64,000 bases of DNA, taken from positions 12,766,001 through 12,830,000 of the forward strand of contig NC_003070.9 in assembly GCF_000001735.4 (NCBI RefSeq), written 5' to 3'. Positions 50,482 to 61,049 of the stretch are shown here, one piece after another. Position 1 is the stretch's first letter. Each line of letters opens with the position of its first letter. The translations under genes were made by a program, and so were the position numbers. This stretch comes from Arabidopsis thaliana. Taxonomy: Eukaryota > Streptophyta > Magnoliopsida > Brassicales > Brassicaceae. The notes under the pieces are model-generated. The model was given only the letters and a program-made list of their open reading frames with translations. It did no database searches and was not told where the DNA came from.

Positions 50482-50759
50482 GGTGTTGTTTAAAATAAAA
50501 TTTGTTATGTTTTATTATTGTTATATGATGTAATGTTTTTTTAATGTGTAATGAGTGTTTAATTTAAATAATATCATATTTTATAGAAATTTTGCAAAAC
50601 TATAATATGTGGAGTTAAATTTTAAATTCTATTAATAAAAAGTATTATTATATAAAATAGAAATGTAATATTTCTAAGAATGTTTCTTTTAAGAGTAGAA
50701 AATAGAGAGATACATTGGAAATAAATCCTCTTCTAAAATAGTGTTACTCTAAGGTCTAG
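50482..50759. other. AT-rich stretch, right arm of the interrupted element
   Basis: Very AT-rich with no reading frame. It is interpreted as the right part of the possible Harbinger-like remnant, continuing the sequence that stops at 47,588. Confidence 0.35.
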
Positions 50760-51014
50760 ATGTTTAAGTGCAAAAGGAAGCGTCGACCACTTGCTCAATT
50801 TGGAGATTCTACTGCAGACAAGCATGCCATTCTTGAGCTTTTAGAACATATTTATGTCTTCTTGAGAGCGAGTGAATGTCAAGAGCTTGTTGACAAGTAT
50901 TTGAAGATAAGAAAGTTGCTGAAAAACATAAAGCAAACAGTTACCAAAAATTGGTGGTTTAAGTTCAAATCTGGTTTGATACTTAATAGTATATTACGAT
51001 ATAGTGTATACTAA
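50760..51014 (+). CDS. Unrecognised 84-codon ORF
   Basis: ATG-started ORF. The first ~60 residues have ordinary protein-like composition (KRKRRPLAQFGDST, then a Leu/Glu-rich helix-like stretch ILELLEHIYVFLRASE); the tail is AT-driven. No family recognised. It could be an exon fragment of a host gene or a transposon relic. No splice partner found. Confidence 0.2.
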   Translation: MFKCKRKRRPLAQFGDSTADKHAILELLEHIYVFLRASECQELVDKYLKIRKLLKNIKQTVTKNWWFKFKSGLILNSILRYSVY

Positions 51015-51132
51015 TACTTGTATATAGTTTTATACATGTAATCTTATATAGTATATAAACAGAAAGTGTAGTTACAGTTGCAGTTAATGAGAAATAACAA
51101 ACTTTTACTTCTCTCTCTAAATCTAATATAGT

Positions 51133-51462
51133 ATGGTCATTTTTAGATGGTTTGGTCATTTTGAGATCTTGAAGCGTATAAGCCCCGCCATATACAAGAT
51201 AAAATGTTTACTTGGTTCTCTTTGGGAGTCCAAGACTGCGAGTTGGCTGGGAGTTATTTGTGTGTTGTCTGAAATTCTGTTGCCCAAAGTTACAGTGATT
51301 TCAGCAACGTTACAAGGAGATATACAAGGGAGAGAGTTGGATGCAGGTCATGTGATAAAGGTTGGGTTAGATCAGATTCTACAAGTACATAATGTTACAA
51401 CTCAAACATGGAATGGATCTTCGGGAGTATGGAGATTGCTTAACAATGCTATGGAGATGTAA
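51133..51462 (+). mobile_element. Possible Ty3/Gypsy integrase-tail fossil
   Basis: The beginning, WFGHFEILKRISPAIYKIK, resembles the conserved end of Ty3/Gypsy integrases (FGPF-like, ERI, AYKL), followed by a stretch compatible with the segment before a chromodomain. Broken fossil with no other Gypsy part nearby; an AAGCTTGAGGACAA near 52,012 may belong to the same relic. Low confidence. Confidence 0.3.
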
Positions 51463-52256
51463 ACCTATGAGACGGAGGAGACAATCTTTCTTTTCAAGAC
51501 TGATGTGCCACATGAGGATGAGATATGATTTAAGCGGACTGCTCTCTACATGAAGCACAAATGGCGATCCAAGAGACTGCATTCATTTACATACGACGTT
51601 TGATTGGAAGACAGCTTCTGTATCTAGTCCTGAAATGCATTGTTTCAGGATAAATCTTTGGATTAACACTAAAAGAAATATACTGCATATTCATCTACAA
51701 CAAATGCAGAAGCACAAAGTGTAAAAAGACTTGGATGTTCAAGTACAAAGAAGAATAAAAACAAATGGAGTGGATAAACAAGAAGCTGCACATTGTAAAG
51801 GAGTGTTTGTGTTTGATGCAATTGGAGACGTTGGAAATTTGCAATGCATAGATTCTGAGGAGTGGAATGCATTAGATTTCTGCAGAATTACCAGTGCATT
51901 TGGCTCAGTCCATTGTGTTCTTGCCGTGCTTTCATCTTGTGGAGAGGCTTGTCTGTTCATGAGGGTACAAGTTATCGTGAGAGCTTGCCATATGATTTTC
52001 TTTTTTTCTTAAAGCTTGAGGACAATTGTGTTATTGATTCTTAGATCGAACTATCGTTTGAGATTTCTAGAGTGTTGTTTATTTTGCACCGATAAGACAT
52101 TAATTTGTTTCGTACAATTATTTGTCCAAAAAGAAAATAAAAAATTCAGTAAAAAAATAAAATAAAACAAATGAATAGTTGGATCGATTTCAAGAGTTAT
52201 TAATTGGTTATATATGTATTTCGGCCAAAACAAAATTAATTCTGATTCACTCATGG
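51463..52256. other. Unassigned region
   Basis: Short plus-strand frames (for example 51,731-52,012) have no recognised domain. The base composition is more balanced than in the AT-rich flanks, so it may be decayed coding DNA of a transposon or host gene. Nothing else supported. Confidence 0.3.
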
Positions 52257-52533
52257 GCCACTATATTTTAATGGGAATTGGACATGTTTAGGCACTTCTA
52301 CAAACTTTTATTCTTTTTGAGGCACTTCTCACGTACAAGGCACTTTTCCTTGTTTTTGAAAAATAAATGGACAATTATATCCCCACTCATCTAAGCCAAA
52401 AATTTACTTAACCGGTTAGAAATGTTTGGTTCCCTTCTAATAAATCCTCTAATAAATCCACAGTTGATATTTATAGAAAAAGGAAGTTACCTTCGCCGAG
52501 TGAAATTATCTCAATGTCGATGGTTGTTAATTC
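52257..52533. other. Repeated AGGCACTT region, possible MULE terminus
   Basis: AGGCACTT occurs three times within about 60 bp (near 52,292, 52,319 and 52,339). Such blocks occur near the ends of some Mutator-like elements, as far as I recall. No matching inverted repeat was found on the far side, so the element edge is not fixed. Confidence 0.25.
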
Positions 52534-52872
52534 TCACTGTGATAATTGATTGTAACACTGATAGCTAAAGGCTATATCGAAAATCAAATCTGACGGAGCC
52601 GCGCAGGACCCGACGGCGGAGATGGATTTAAGATGCGATGAAACGATTCTCCTCCACATAATGGTCTCGATTCTTCGGGGAAAATTAGGAAAATTAGCAT
52701 CAAGAGAAGAAATCGCAGATAAATCTTGAAAATGAGATTACTTACAGGAAAATTAGATCCGGACATGCGGTGAAGATTACTGAGAGATTAGAGCTCTCAG
52801 AGGAGATTCTCCGATCTACGATAGTAGAGAGTGATAAAGAGTGTGACAGAGAGAAAGAGAGATTTGTTGGAG
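52534..52872 (-). pseudogene. GC-rich captured gene 5' fragment, mitochondrial-presequence-like
   Basis: A GC-richer island in AT-rich DNA with host-gene structure on the minus strand: a CT-rich 5' UTR (CTCTCTGTCACAC), a perfect donor GTAAGT (52,745-52,740), an intron ending CCCCGAAG, then an ATG at 52,659. The ORF begins MWRRIVSSHLKSISAVGSCA, Arg/Ser-rich and without acidic residues like a mitochondrial targeting presequence. It then runs into unrelated sequence and stops after 41 residues. This is what a MULE transduplicated gene fragment looks like; it lies upstream of the MULE transposase. The parent gene is not identified. Confidence 0.5.
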
Positions 52873-54033
52873 AGGCCTATTTGCGTCGATTAGGAATCTC
52901 CCCCTGAATTAGTATCGGCCTGCAATAGCCATTTTTTTACAGACTTTGAAAATCTTAATATGATGGAAGTTGTAGTTATCTGAAAGGTTTAGAATAACTA
53001 GAGTGGAGGGTACCAACAGCGATACTGATATCCACGTAGTCTCTGTAAATGATATCATCTCCATCGATAACTGCATTTACTATAGGTTGGTGCTGGAGGT
53101 TTGACTTGAGCACCATTAAACAAGAAACTCGTATGGAAAAAATTTTAGAAATTGTTTCGGCAAAAAAACTAGTATCCAACATATCAAGTCCAATAAAAGA
53201 TAAACTGCAAAATATTAATGTCCACTTCTGTATGTCCAACTATTTTATCATATTTGTTCACTGATAATTGTCCAGTATCGTCGAATGTTTAAACTGTTAT
53301 ATTGATTATGTTTGATGTAAAGGGATGTAAATTATATCTTTCATGTTTTTGACCTTAGTTCCTTCTTGGACTTTTTTAGACAAACCCAAAAAATATAAAA
53401 AAGAAAACCATGATTTATATTGGTTAGTGATGTATCTGTTTTTGTTGTAGGGAAAAGAGGATTCCTAATAATTTGGTCTTCTATCATATTAATGCTTCTC
53501 CCAAAATGTTCAGCTCTACTTGAGTGTATACATGCAAAAAATGAATTGAAGATTTTATTTGATTATTTAAAATTTTTCCCACAATGTTTTATGTGTTTTT
53601 GTTTGATTTATTTTTTGTTTGCTGATTTTTAACTTTCCATTATACTGATTGTGTTCTATATATCCACAATATTATGTCCACAATATAATGTCCAATAAAT
53701 CCAAAACAAAATGTAAAATTGATGAGTGTTTCATACTTGTGTATTGTTGAGTGTCCAATATGATCAATCAATTAGTTAACCGGTTATCTTGCTTAGGTTT
53801 GTAGCGGTATCTAAAAAAAACGTATCCACTCAGTGCATAAAGAGACGGTTGAGATCTTCACACAAAGAAAGGAGTTATTTGACGATTACAGACGGTTGTA
53901 ATGCAGTCATTATTTCGATGTCCACGAAGGTACCATGAAAAAATATCCTTAAAAATCGTAACACGTTTACGATACTCAATTACGCTATTAGGTAATTAAC
54001 GTGAATGCTCTGTTTTGTTTTGGTTAGGGATTG
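52873..54033. other. Non-coding 5' region of the MULE
   Basis: No supported gene. A minus-strand 87-codon frame at 52,976-53,239 is unrecognised. Between about 53,210 and 53,760 the motif TGTCCA recurs many times (TGTCCACAATAT and TGTCCAATA forms), possibly subterminal transposase-binding repeats. Confidence 0.3.
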
Positions 54034-56962
54034 ATGGATGAGTTTTGTATGGTAATTTGTGGAGATTGGGTTTGTTCGTCGAATGGAGAGTGGAAACTGG
54101 AGATCTGTAACAAACTGTTTTCTAGGGTTGTTCCAATTTTTGAGGGAATGACACTGGGAGCGTTTAAGTCAGCGATTTCGAAAGAGTTCGGAATGATTGG
54201 TGTAAATCCTTTGTTGAGTTATGCTGCACCGGATAAGGATATGTTCACAACAAAGGAGAAGACTCCTCCAGTTTTGGTTACAAGCGAGGTTGGCCTTCTG
54301 TACTATCTAAGTGCACTTAGAGAAAACAGAGGTCTTAATTTGTTTGTGAAGTTTGAAGAAATGGAGGAAGATTTACAAAGTTTTGATACACGAGGAGATA
54401 GTAGCACTAAACGACCGCGTCAAAGCAGTTTGGAGGAAGAGTGTGGTTCAAAAACGCCTAAAAGTGGTGTCACATCTGTTCGCGATATATCGTCTGTGGG
54501 TTCAAAAACTCCTACAATTGTGTTGACCCCTCGTGATGACGAATTCATGGAGGAATTGGAACAAGCAGAAGCAAACATAGGAAGTAACAGTGGGCATAAA
54601 TCGTCACGGAATGATACTGATAACGAAGGTTTTAACAATGATGTTGAAAAGTTGTTTTTCGTTGATAACGATACAGAGGAAGTTGAAGCAGTCACGGAAA
54701 AACCTGAAGATAGTATGCCCTGTGGCGGTTATGATAAGGAGTTTTGGTCAAATTTCTTAACAGATGATTATGGTGGCTCCAATGCTAATGAGTTGATGGC
54801 AACAGGAGGTTTAGATGTAAGGTACGGGTCTAACAATAAGGTTGTGGGCTCCAATCTGGATGAAGTGGTTTTCTGTACTGGCAGCGGAGTCTTTGATCAC
54901 GCTATATATGTGAATGGGGCTGGCGAAAGTATAAAGACAGAGCATACAAAAAAGACCCCACAAGTTATGAAAGGAAAGATGGTCGGTGGAGTTGGAAGCT
55001 CTCAGGAAACGAGTAATGAGGTCAAAAAGTTGGAGGAAGTGGATGACGAGGAGTTTGACATCCCACCTTTGTTTGAGGACATCGAGTATGAAGTTGATAA
55101 CTTACCTGATTTGGACATTGATGATGATGGTAAAGGTATATACCAGGGAAAAGTGTATGCGAGCAAAGAAGATTGCCAAATAGGATTGGCTATATTTGCG
55201 ATAAAGAATCAGTTTCATTTCAAGCAAACAAGAACAAAATAGAATTATTTTGTTCTCAGTTGCTCAGATGAGAAATGTGATTGGAGAATATTGGCCACTG
55301 TAATGAATGGCACAGGTTACTATGAAATTAAGAAAGCGCAGCTTCAACACACATGTTCGGTTGATACTAGAAGGCAGTACATGAAGAAAGCAACGTCAAA
55401 GGTGATTGCATCTGTATTTAAGGCAAAATACAGTGAAGCTTCTGCTGGTCCTGTTCCAATGGATCTTCAGCAACTTGTACTAGAAGATTTGAGGGTTTCT
55501 GCGTCATACAAAAAGTGTTGGAGAGCTAGGGAATCAGCTTTAACAGATGTTGGCGGGAGTGATGAAGAGTCTTATAGCAATTTGGCTGAATATTTGCATC
55601 TTCTGAAGTTAACAAATCCAGGGACGATAACACATATAGAAACCGAACCTGATATTGAAGATGAAAGGAAAGAGAGGTTTTTATATATGTTTTTAGCTTT
55701 TGGGGCTTCAATACAAGGTTTTAAGCATCTGAGAAGGGTTTTGGTTGTGGATGGAACACATTTGAAAGGAAAATACAAGGGGGTTTTACTCACAGCAAGT
55801 GGTCAAGATGCAAACTTCCAAGTGTATCCACTCGCATTTGCTGTGGTGGATAGCGAGAACGATGATGCATGGACTTGGTTCTTTACAAAGTTGGAGAGGA
55901 TAATAGCTGATAACAACACACTCACTATATTATCAGATAGGCACGAATCGATAAAGGTAGGGGTGAAGAAGGTATTTCCGCAAGCACATCATGGTGCATG
56001 TATTATTCACCTATGTAGGAATATACAAGCAAGGTTCAAGAACAGAGGATTGACGCAGTTAGTGAAAAACGCTGGATATGAGTTTACGAGTGGAAAGTTT
56101 AAAACGCTTTATAATCAGATTAATGCCATTAACCCCCTTTGCATAAAGTATCTACACGATGTAGGGATGGCTCATTGGACAAGGCTATATTTCCCTGGCC
56201 AGCGTTTCAATCTGATGACTAGCAATATTGCTGAAACGTTAAACAAGGCGTTGTTCAAGGGGAGATCGTCACATATTGTGGAATTGCTAAGATTTATTAG
56301 GTCTATGTTGACACGTTGGTTCAACGCGCATCGGAAGAAGTCACAAGCACATTCAGGTCCAGTACCTCCGGAGGTTGACAAGCAAATTTCAAAAAACTTG
56401 ACAACATCAAGTGGAAGCAAGGTTGGTAGGGTAACCAGCTGGAGCTACGAGGTAGTTGGGAAGCTAGGTGGTAGCAATGTTGTTGATCTAGAAAAGAAGC
56501 AGTGCACCTGCAAGAGATATGATAAACTGAAGATACCATGCGGTCATGCTTTGGTGGCTGCCAATAGCATTAACCTCTCGTACAAGGCTTTAGTTGATGA
56601 TTATTTCAAACCACACTCATGGGTTGCGAGTTACAAAGGAGCAGTATTCCCTGAAGCAAATGGCAAAGAAGAAGACATACCCGAAGAGCTCCCACACCGT
56701 TCCATGCTTCCACCATATACTCGGAGACCATCAGGGAGGCCTAAGGTAGCAAGAATACCATCAACAGGGGAATATAAGGTTAGATAAATATTTTGTAAAT
56801 CTCGTACATTGTCTAATCTTTTGAAAAACTAACCAAACTAATGCAACATGTTGGTTAACATGGTAAACGTAGAAACCTAAAACAGGAAGGACGCAGCAGA
56901 ACAGGTGCTCACGCTGCAAAGGATTGGGTCATAACAGGACAAGTTGTTCTAATCCAATTTGA
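54034..56962 (+). CDS. MuDR/Mutator-like transposase with one in-frame stop
   Basis: Start ATG at 54,034 (the codon before it is TTG). Two exons: 54,034-56,778 and 56,897-56,962, with a 118-bp GT-AG intron (AAG|GTTAGA, GCAG|CAG, phase 0). Domains: N-terminal PB1/MULE-leader-like region (CGDWVCSSNGEWKLE, about residues 10-110); acidic linker; MuDR DNA-binding region (about 360-450); MULE transposase core with DDE-type acids in VVDGTHLKG (Asp 573) and ILSDRHESI (Asp 635); SWIM zinc finger CTCKRYDKLKIPCGHA from residue 824; C-terminal CCHC knuckle CSRCKGLGHNRTSC on the second exon. One in-frame TAG at 55,240-55,242 splits the otherwise continuous frame inside the MuDR region, so it is probably inactive but young. 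Length is normal for autonomous MULEs. Confidence 0.88.
56779..56896 (+). other. Predicted last intron of the MULE transposase gene
   Basis: Donor AAG|GTTAGATA and acceptor ACGCAG|CAG. Without splicing the protein ends at 56,787, before the zinc knuckle; with splicing it runs in frame through the knuckle to a TGA at 56,960-56,962. The frame match and the intact CX2CX4HX4C motif support the intron. Confidence 0.65.
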
Positions 56963-58745
56963 GAAACTGTGTTTTCGAATTTTAGTTGTTAATATATGTA
57001 TGATGATTAACTAGTTGCTATTTTTTTTTGTAAAATATTTCAGTTCTTATTGTAAAACTAGTTGCTATGTTTTTTGTAAAATATTTCAGTTCTTATAATT
57101 AGTTATTGCTGAAACATATCTTGATTGTATCGCAAACCTCTGCAATACCGTTTGCTTATCCATAAAGCCGTATCCATATGGAGATGCTTTTTAATAGGTA
57201 ATGTAGTTCTAATCCATTTTGAGTACTTGTAGTTGATTTTTTTAGATTGGGTCATAACAGGACAAGTTGATCTAATCCAATGAGAAATTTTATTTTTGAA
57301 TTTAAGTTGTTAATTAATGTATGATCTGTAACTAGTTTCCATGTTTTTGTAAAATATTTCATTTCTTATTGTAAGATATTCCCATAAATGTTTTTTCGTT
57401 TCTGTAAACCTAGTTCTTGATGTACCAAATATAAGTATATATGTTTATTTATTGTGTTAAAATAGTCTATAATTAGCATATCTTGCTAAACCGCAAATCT
57501 GTGCAATCCCGTTTAACTATCCACAAACTCTTATCCATATGGAGATGATGTTTTAACAGGAAAAGTAGTTATAATTCATTTTTAGTAATTGTAATTGTTT
57601 TTTTAGATTATTTTTTGTAAAGCCATTACTATATGTAATGATTAAAGGTATTTTTGTTGATTTGATTCAAAGTAAAGCTTGATTGCACCAATTATTAATA
57701 TATTTTATGATACAAATCTCTATTCAACGTAATTGTATACAGATAGAACTATCCAATTTTCTATTATCTTATGTGTAAAATATTTCAGTTCTTATAATTA
57801 GTTATTGCTGAAACATATCCTGATTGTATCGCAAACATCTGTAATACCGTTTGCTTCTCCATAAAGCCGTATCCATATGGAGATGTTTTTTTAACAGTTA
57901 AAGTAGTTCTAATCCATTTTGAGTACTTGTATTTGTTTTTTTTAGATTGGGTCATAACAGGACAAGTTGATCTAATCAAATAAAAAATTGTATTTTTGAA
58001 TTTAAGTTGTTAATAAATGTATGATCTATAACTAGTTGCCATGTTTTTGTAAAATATTTCAGTTCTTATTGTAAAACTAGTTGCTATGTTTTTTGTAAAA
58101 TATTTCAGTTCTTATAATTAGTTATTGCTGATTTTATATCCTGATTGTATCGCAATCCTCTGCAATACCGTTTTCTTATCCATAAAGCCATATCCATATG
58201 GAGATGTTTTTTAAACAGGTAAAGTAGTTCTAATCCATTTTTAGTACGTGTAGTTGTTTTTTTTAGATTGGGTCATAACAGGACAAGTTGATCTAATACA
58301 ATGAGAAATTTTATTTGTAAAATATTTCATTTCTTATTGTAAGACATTCCCATAAATGTTTTTCCGTTTCTGTAAACCTAGTTCTTGATGTACCAAATAT
58401 AAGTATATATGTTTATTTATTGTGTTAAAATAGTCTATAATTAGCATATCTTGATAAACCGCAAATCTGTGCAATCCCGTTTAACTATCCATAAACTCTT
58501 ATCCATATGGAGATGATGTTTTAACATGAAAAGTAGTTATAATCCATTTTTAGTAATTGTAGTTGTTTTTTTAGATTATTTTTTGTAAAGCCATTACTAT
58601 ATGTAATGATTAAAGGTATTTTTGTTGATTTGAATCAAAGTAAAGCTTGATTGCGCCAATTATTAATATATTTTATGATACAAATCTCTATTCAACGTAA
58701 TTGTATACAGATAGAACTATCCAATTTTCTATTATCTTTTGTCTA
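56922..58745 (+). repeat. Five-fold ~320-360-bp tandem repeat downstream of the transposase
   Basis: The block ending CCATATGGAGATG occurs at 57,174, 57,535, 57,873, 58,194 and 58,503 (spacings 361, 338, 321, 309). GATTGGGTCATAACAGGACA, part of the knuckle-coding exon, recurs at 57,245, 57,945 and 58,266 after its coding copy at 56,922. A second repeat type (57,380-57,770 and 58,348-58,740) is duplicated as a longer block. No long reading frame. It is probably the expanded 3' subterminal region of the MULE. Confidence 0.75.
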
Positions 58746-58952
58746 CTATGTAAGAGAAGGAGTTGTATCAGAAACTGGTAAAATGGGTTTTACTAACATG
58801 TGAATAATTACAAGGAGTCTTAATTACGTGTGATTAAACTCGGATTAGAATTAGTAGAGATTACGAATAACCAAACACATTAGACTAAACGAAAGATAAA
58901 CGTGAAAGATGAAAACATAATAAAGCTGGAACAGGATGTGTATCTCACTAAA

Positions 58953-59594
58953 CTAGGAAAGCAGAAGGATGTCTCGGAAGAGGTAGAAGTAGAGGCATTG
59001 TGAACATCTTTCTCCGTTAAATTCATTGTTAAGCTCATGTATTAGCCAGCAGTCAGGATATTCCTCGTAAAGAAAGGTCTCGGAGTAAGATCCGAAACAT
59101 TTAGGTTCCGAAGCAGAAATGTGGCCGATAAGTTTGTTTGCCATCAAGGATACATCAAAGAAACACTTGTTCTCGCGATTGAAACTATTGAAATCATCAA
59201 TGAGTTCGATACCTGCGCAACGGTTTAGAGCAATGTAGAGTAGTTTGGCTAAAGGAAATCTCTCTTTACAGGTACTCAAAATTGAAATGGCTCCACACAG
59301 GTCGAGGCAGCGGAATCCGAGACTCAAGCTATGGAGATACAATGCGTAGGGGTTGCTTTTTTCTAGACATTTGGAGTAGAAAGAGAAATAAAGAGAGTTA
59401 TAGGAAGACATGTAGATGAAGTATGGGCTTTTGTCTAGACGCACTCGGGTTAGCGTTTCGTCAGAGAAAGCTGCTAATTTCCCAACATGACCATCTTTAA
59501 TCCAATTTTTCAAAGCGTCTATTCCTTGTTCCGAAACGTAGCTAACGATTAGAGCAAGTATTGGTTCCGGAATATATAACCTGGAATTCTTCAT
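58953..59594 (-). CDS. At2g35280-like F-box family protein, gene 1
   Basis: 213 residues from ATG. Residues 8-55 form the F-box-like segment (IPEPILALIVSYVSEQGIDA, then ETLTRVRLDKSP). A CLEKSNPYALYLHSL stretch near residue 76 matches the helical repeat that follows the F-box in the crucifer At2g35280-like family. The C-terminus has CSQCLYFYLFRDILLLS, the family's Cys-x2-Cys end. Such proteins are thought to be SCF ubiquitin-ligase subunits; substrate unknown. A non-coding first exon is likely: TATA CCTTTATAAC at 59,821-59,830, donor ACAG|GTTTTAG near 59,690 and acceptor TTTTAGCAG just before the ATG. Two paralogues follow on the same strand. Confidence 0.75.
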   Translation of the reverse strand: MKNSRLYIPEPILALIVSYVSEQGIDALKNWIKDGHVGKLAAFSDETLTRVRLDKSPYFIYMSSYNSLYFSFYSKCLEKSNPYALYLHSLSLGFRCLDLCGAISILSTCKERFPLAKLLYIALNRCAGIELIDDFNSFNRENKCFFDVSLMANKLIGHISASEPKCFGSYSETFLYEEYPDCWLIHELNNEFNGERCSQCLYFYLFRDILLLS

Positions 59595-59820
59595 TTTCTG
59601 CTAAAAGGGCCAATGATAAGTTAGAGGAATGATTAATTTTAGGAATAAGTAAAGGAATCATATTTGTTTGTTTAGTTGCGAACTAAAACCTGTTTTGCAG
59701 TGTGTCCACGATTTGGTACAACAACGATGGCAGCGGAAGGTGGATGGATGTATTACTGAGGAGGAAGATCTTGATCGGCGGGGTTTGGAGAATCTCTAAT
59801 GTTTGTATTGCGCAGAACGG

Positions 59821-59830
59821 GTTATAAAGG
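59821..59830 (-). promoter_or_regulatory. TATA box of F-box gene 1
   Basis: Minus-strand CCTTTATAAC, about 230 bp upstream of the ATG, with a likely 5'-UTR intron between. Confidence 0.4.
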
Positions 59831-59839
59831 GAGAAAGGA

Positions 59840-60124
59840 AATGAAAGTTTCTATAAAATATAGATATTCGAGAGGGATAAAGCTTTGTGGGGAGAATAGG
59901 TGCAGTTATAAAATCAGTTCCATAAACTGTTTGAGACGAGGTAACGGTCGAGGACTTGTTCTCTTTATAATTGTGAAAATAGTGGAGAAGTACTACTTAC
60001 CTTAATATCGTAAGGTAACTTCACACATAATAACTTCATATATAAAATCCCATAAAAAAAATCATAGATTCTTAAGTTTGCCGCAAATGTGAAGAACAAA
60101 AAGAAGAACTGAACTGAAATGTAC
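59840..60124. other. Intergenic region between F-box genes 1 and 2
   Basis: Promoter side of gene 1 and 3' flank of gene 2. No further gene seen; a plus-strand frame to 60,005 has no recognisable content. Confidence 0.5.
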
Positions 60125-61007
60125 TTATGAAATAAGGGCTACTTCTTGGGAGAGGTAAAAGTAAATACATGTGTTACACCACTGTCCCTCATACTCATTG
60201 AGGTTCTGATGGTCCGACCAACACTCACCGTAATCCTCAAACTCCCAGGAATTTTTGTATGTCCCTTGGCGACGTGGACCAACCTCGTTGATATGGAACA
60301 TTAGCTTATCTGCGAATAAGTCGACTTCACTAAATTTGTAGTACCTTCGCTTGTACATACTATAAAATTCCCATGGGATTGATCCAGCGCAACTATGGAG
60401 CATGATGTAAAGTAGACCAGCATGTGGGAACACGTCTTTAATACCATCCAAAATAGCAATTGCTTCCTGGAGCTCACACATATGAAACGCCAACACTAAA
60501 CTCTGAAGATATAGTGCATAGGGATTTTTGAAGGCTAGGCATTTTGTGTAAAACATGTGATAACTAGAAGATTCATGAGCCATGTGAATGAATACAGGGG
60601 ACTTATCTAGTCGAACAGAAGAAAGAGTTTCCCTGGAAAAAACAGCGGCTTTGCCATCTGGTCCTGATTGAATCCAAGCCTTTAACATATCAACACCGTC
60701 CTCTGAAACTAAGCTTACTATTTTAGCAGCTACGTGTTCAGGCATGTGGAAATCAGAGAACGGAGGAGGCTGATATAAAATAATTCCAAATGATAAACCT
60801 AAATTCGGGTGATTGTTCAGATAGCAAAGATTAGTAGTTAAACATTACCTGTAGGTGGAATTGAACCAAAGCTTGACGAGGAGGATGGACGGCAAATTGA
60901 TTTCCCCTAATAGATGCAAGGGCACTTGGGGGTCGCCAGAAATGTCTGGTAGGTGCCATTGGTTGAGGGTGGATACATTTGCTTTTTTCGCAGACGATTT
61001 TGGGCAT
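60125..61007 (-). CDS. At2g35280-like F-box family protein, gene 2, two exons
   Basis: Predicted exons 61,007-60,849 and 60,769-60,125 (267 aa). Donor CAG|GTAATG and acceptor TATATCAG|CC are both phase 0. Exon 1 gives a basic, proline-rich leader starting MPKIVCEKSKCIHP. The F-box-like part begins at MPEHVAAKIVSLVSEDGVDM, followed by ETLSSVRLDKSP, the KNPYALYLQSL helical repeat and the C-terminal CNTCIYFYLSQEVALIS. Alternatively translation starts at the in-frame ATG at 60,745 (206 aa), as in gene 1. It aligns with gene 1 along its whole length. Probably a SCF substrate adaptor by family. Confidence 0.72.
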
Positions 61008-61049
61008 TTTGGATTATCGATTCGTATAGTACTGAAGGTGTACAAATAG

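Larger units (their letters stand above)
47003..50752. mobile_element. Possible Harbinger-like DNA transposon remnant
   Basis: The left end reads TTAGAGTAAAAACTC (47,003 on) and the right end reads GTGTTACTCTAA (to 50,752). TTAGAGTAA and TTACTCTAA are inverted repeats of nine bases, and a 3-bp TTA/TAA at the ends is near the TWA target of PIF/Harbinger elements. The interior is AT-rich with a minus-strand protein remnant at 47,255-47,352. A Copia element is inserted at 47,589-50,476. Left-end sequence of the same kind occurs in each array unit after the gag fossil. The evidence is short terminal matches, so the call is tentative. Confidence 0.35.

Noticed and set aside
50760-51014. Functional host gene
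   Set aside because: Only one short frame with no partner exon, domain or promoter; kept only as an unrecognised ORF.
55526-56539. Minus-strand frames within the transposase gene
   Set aside because: Shadows of the long, well-supported transposase frame on the plus strand.
54034-56962. Classical long terminal inverted repeats for the MULE
   Set aside because: I compared the flanks at 52.2-53.0 kb with 58.7-58.9 and 61.1-61.3 kb by eye and found no convincing inverted match; it may be a non-TIR MULE.
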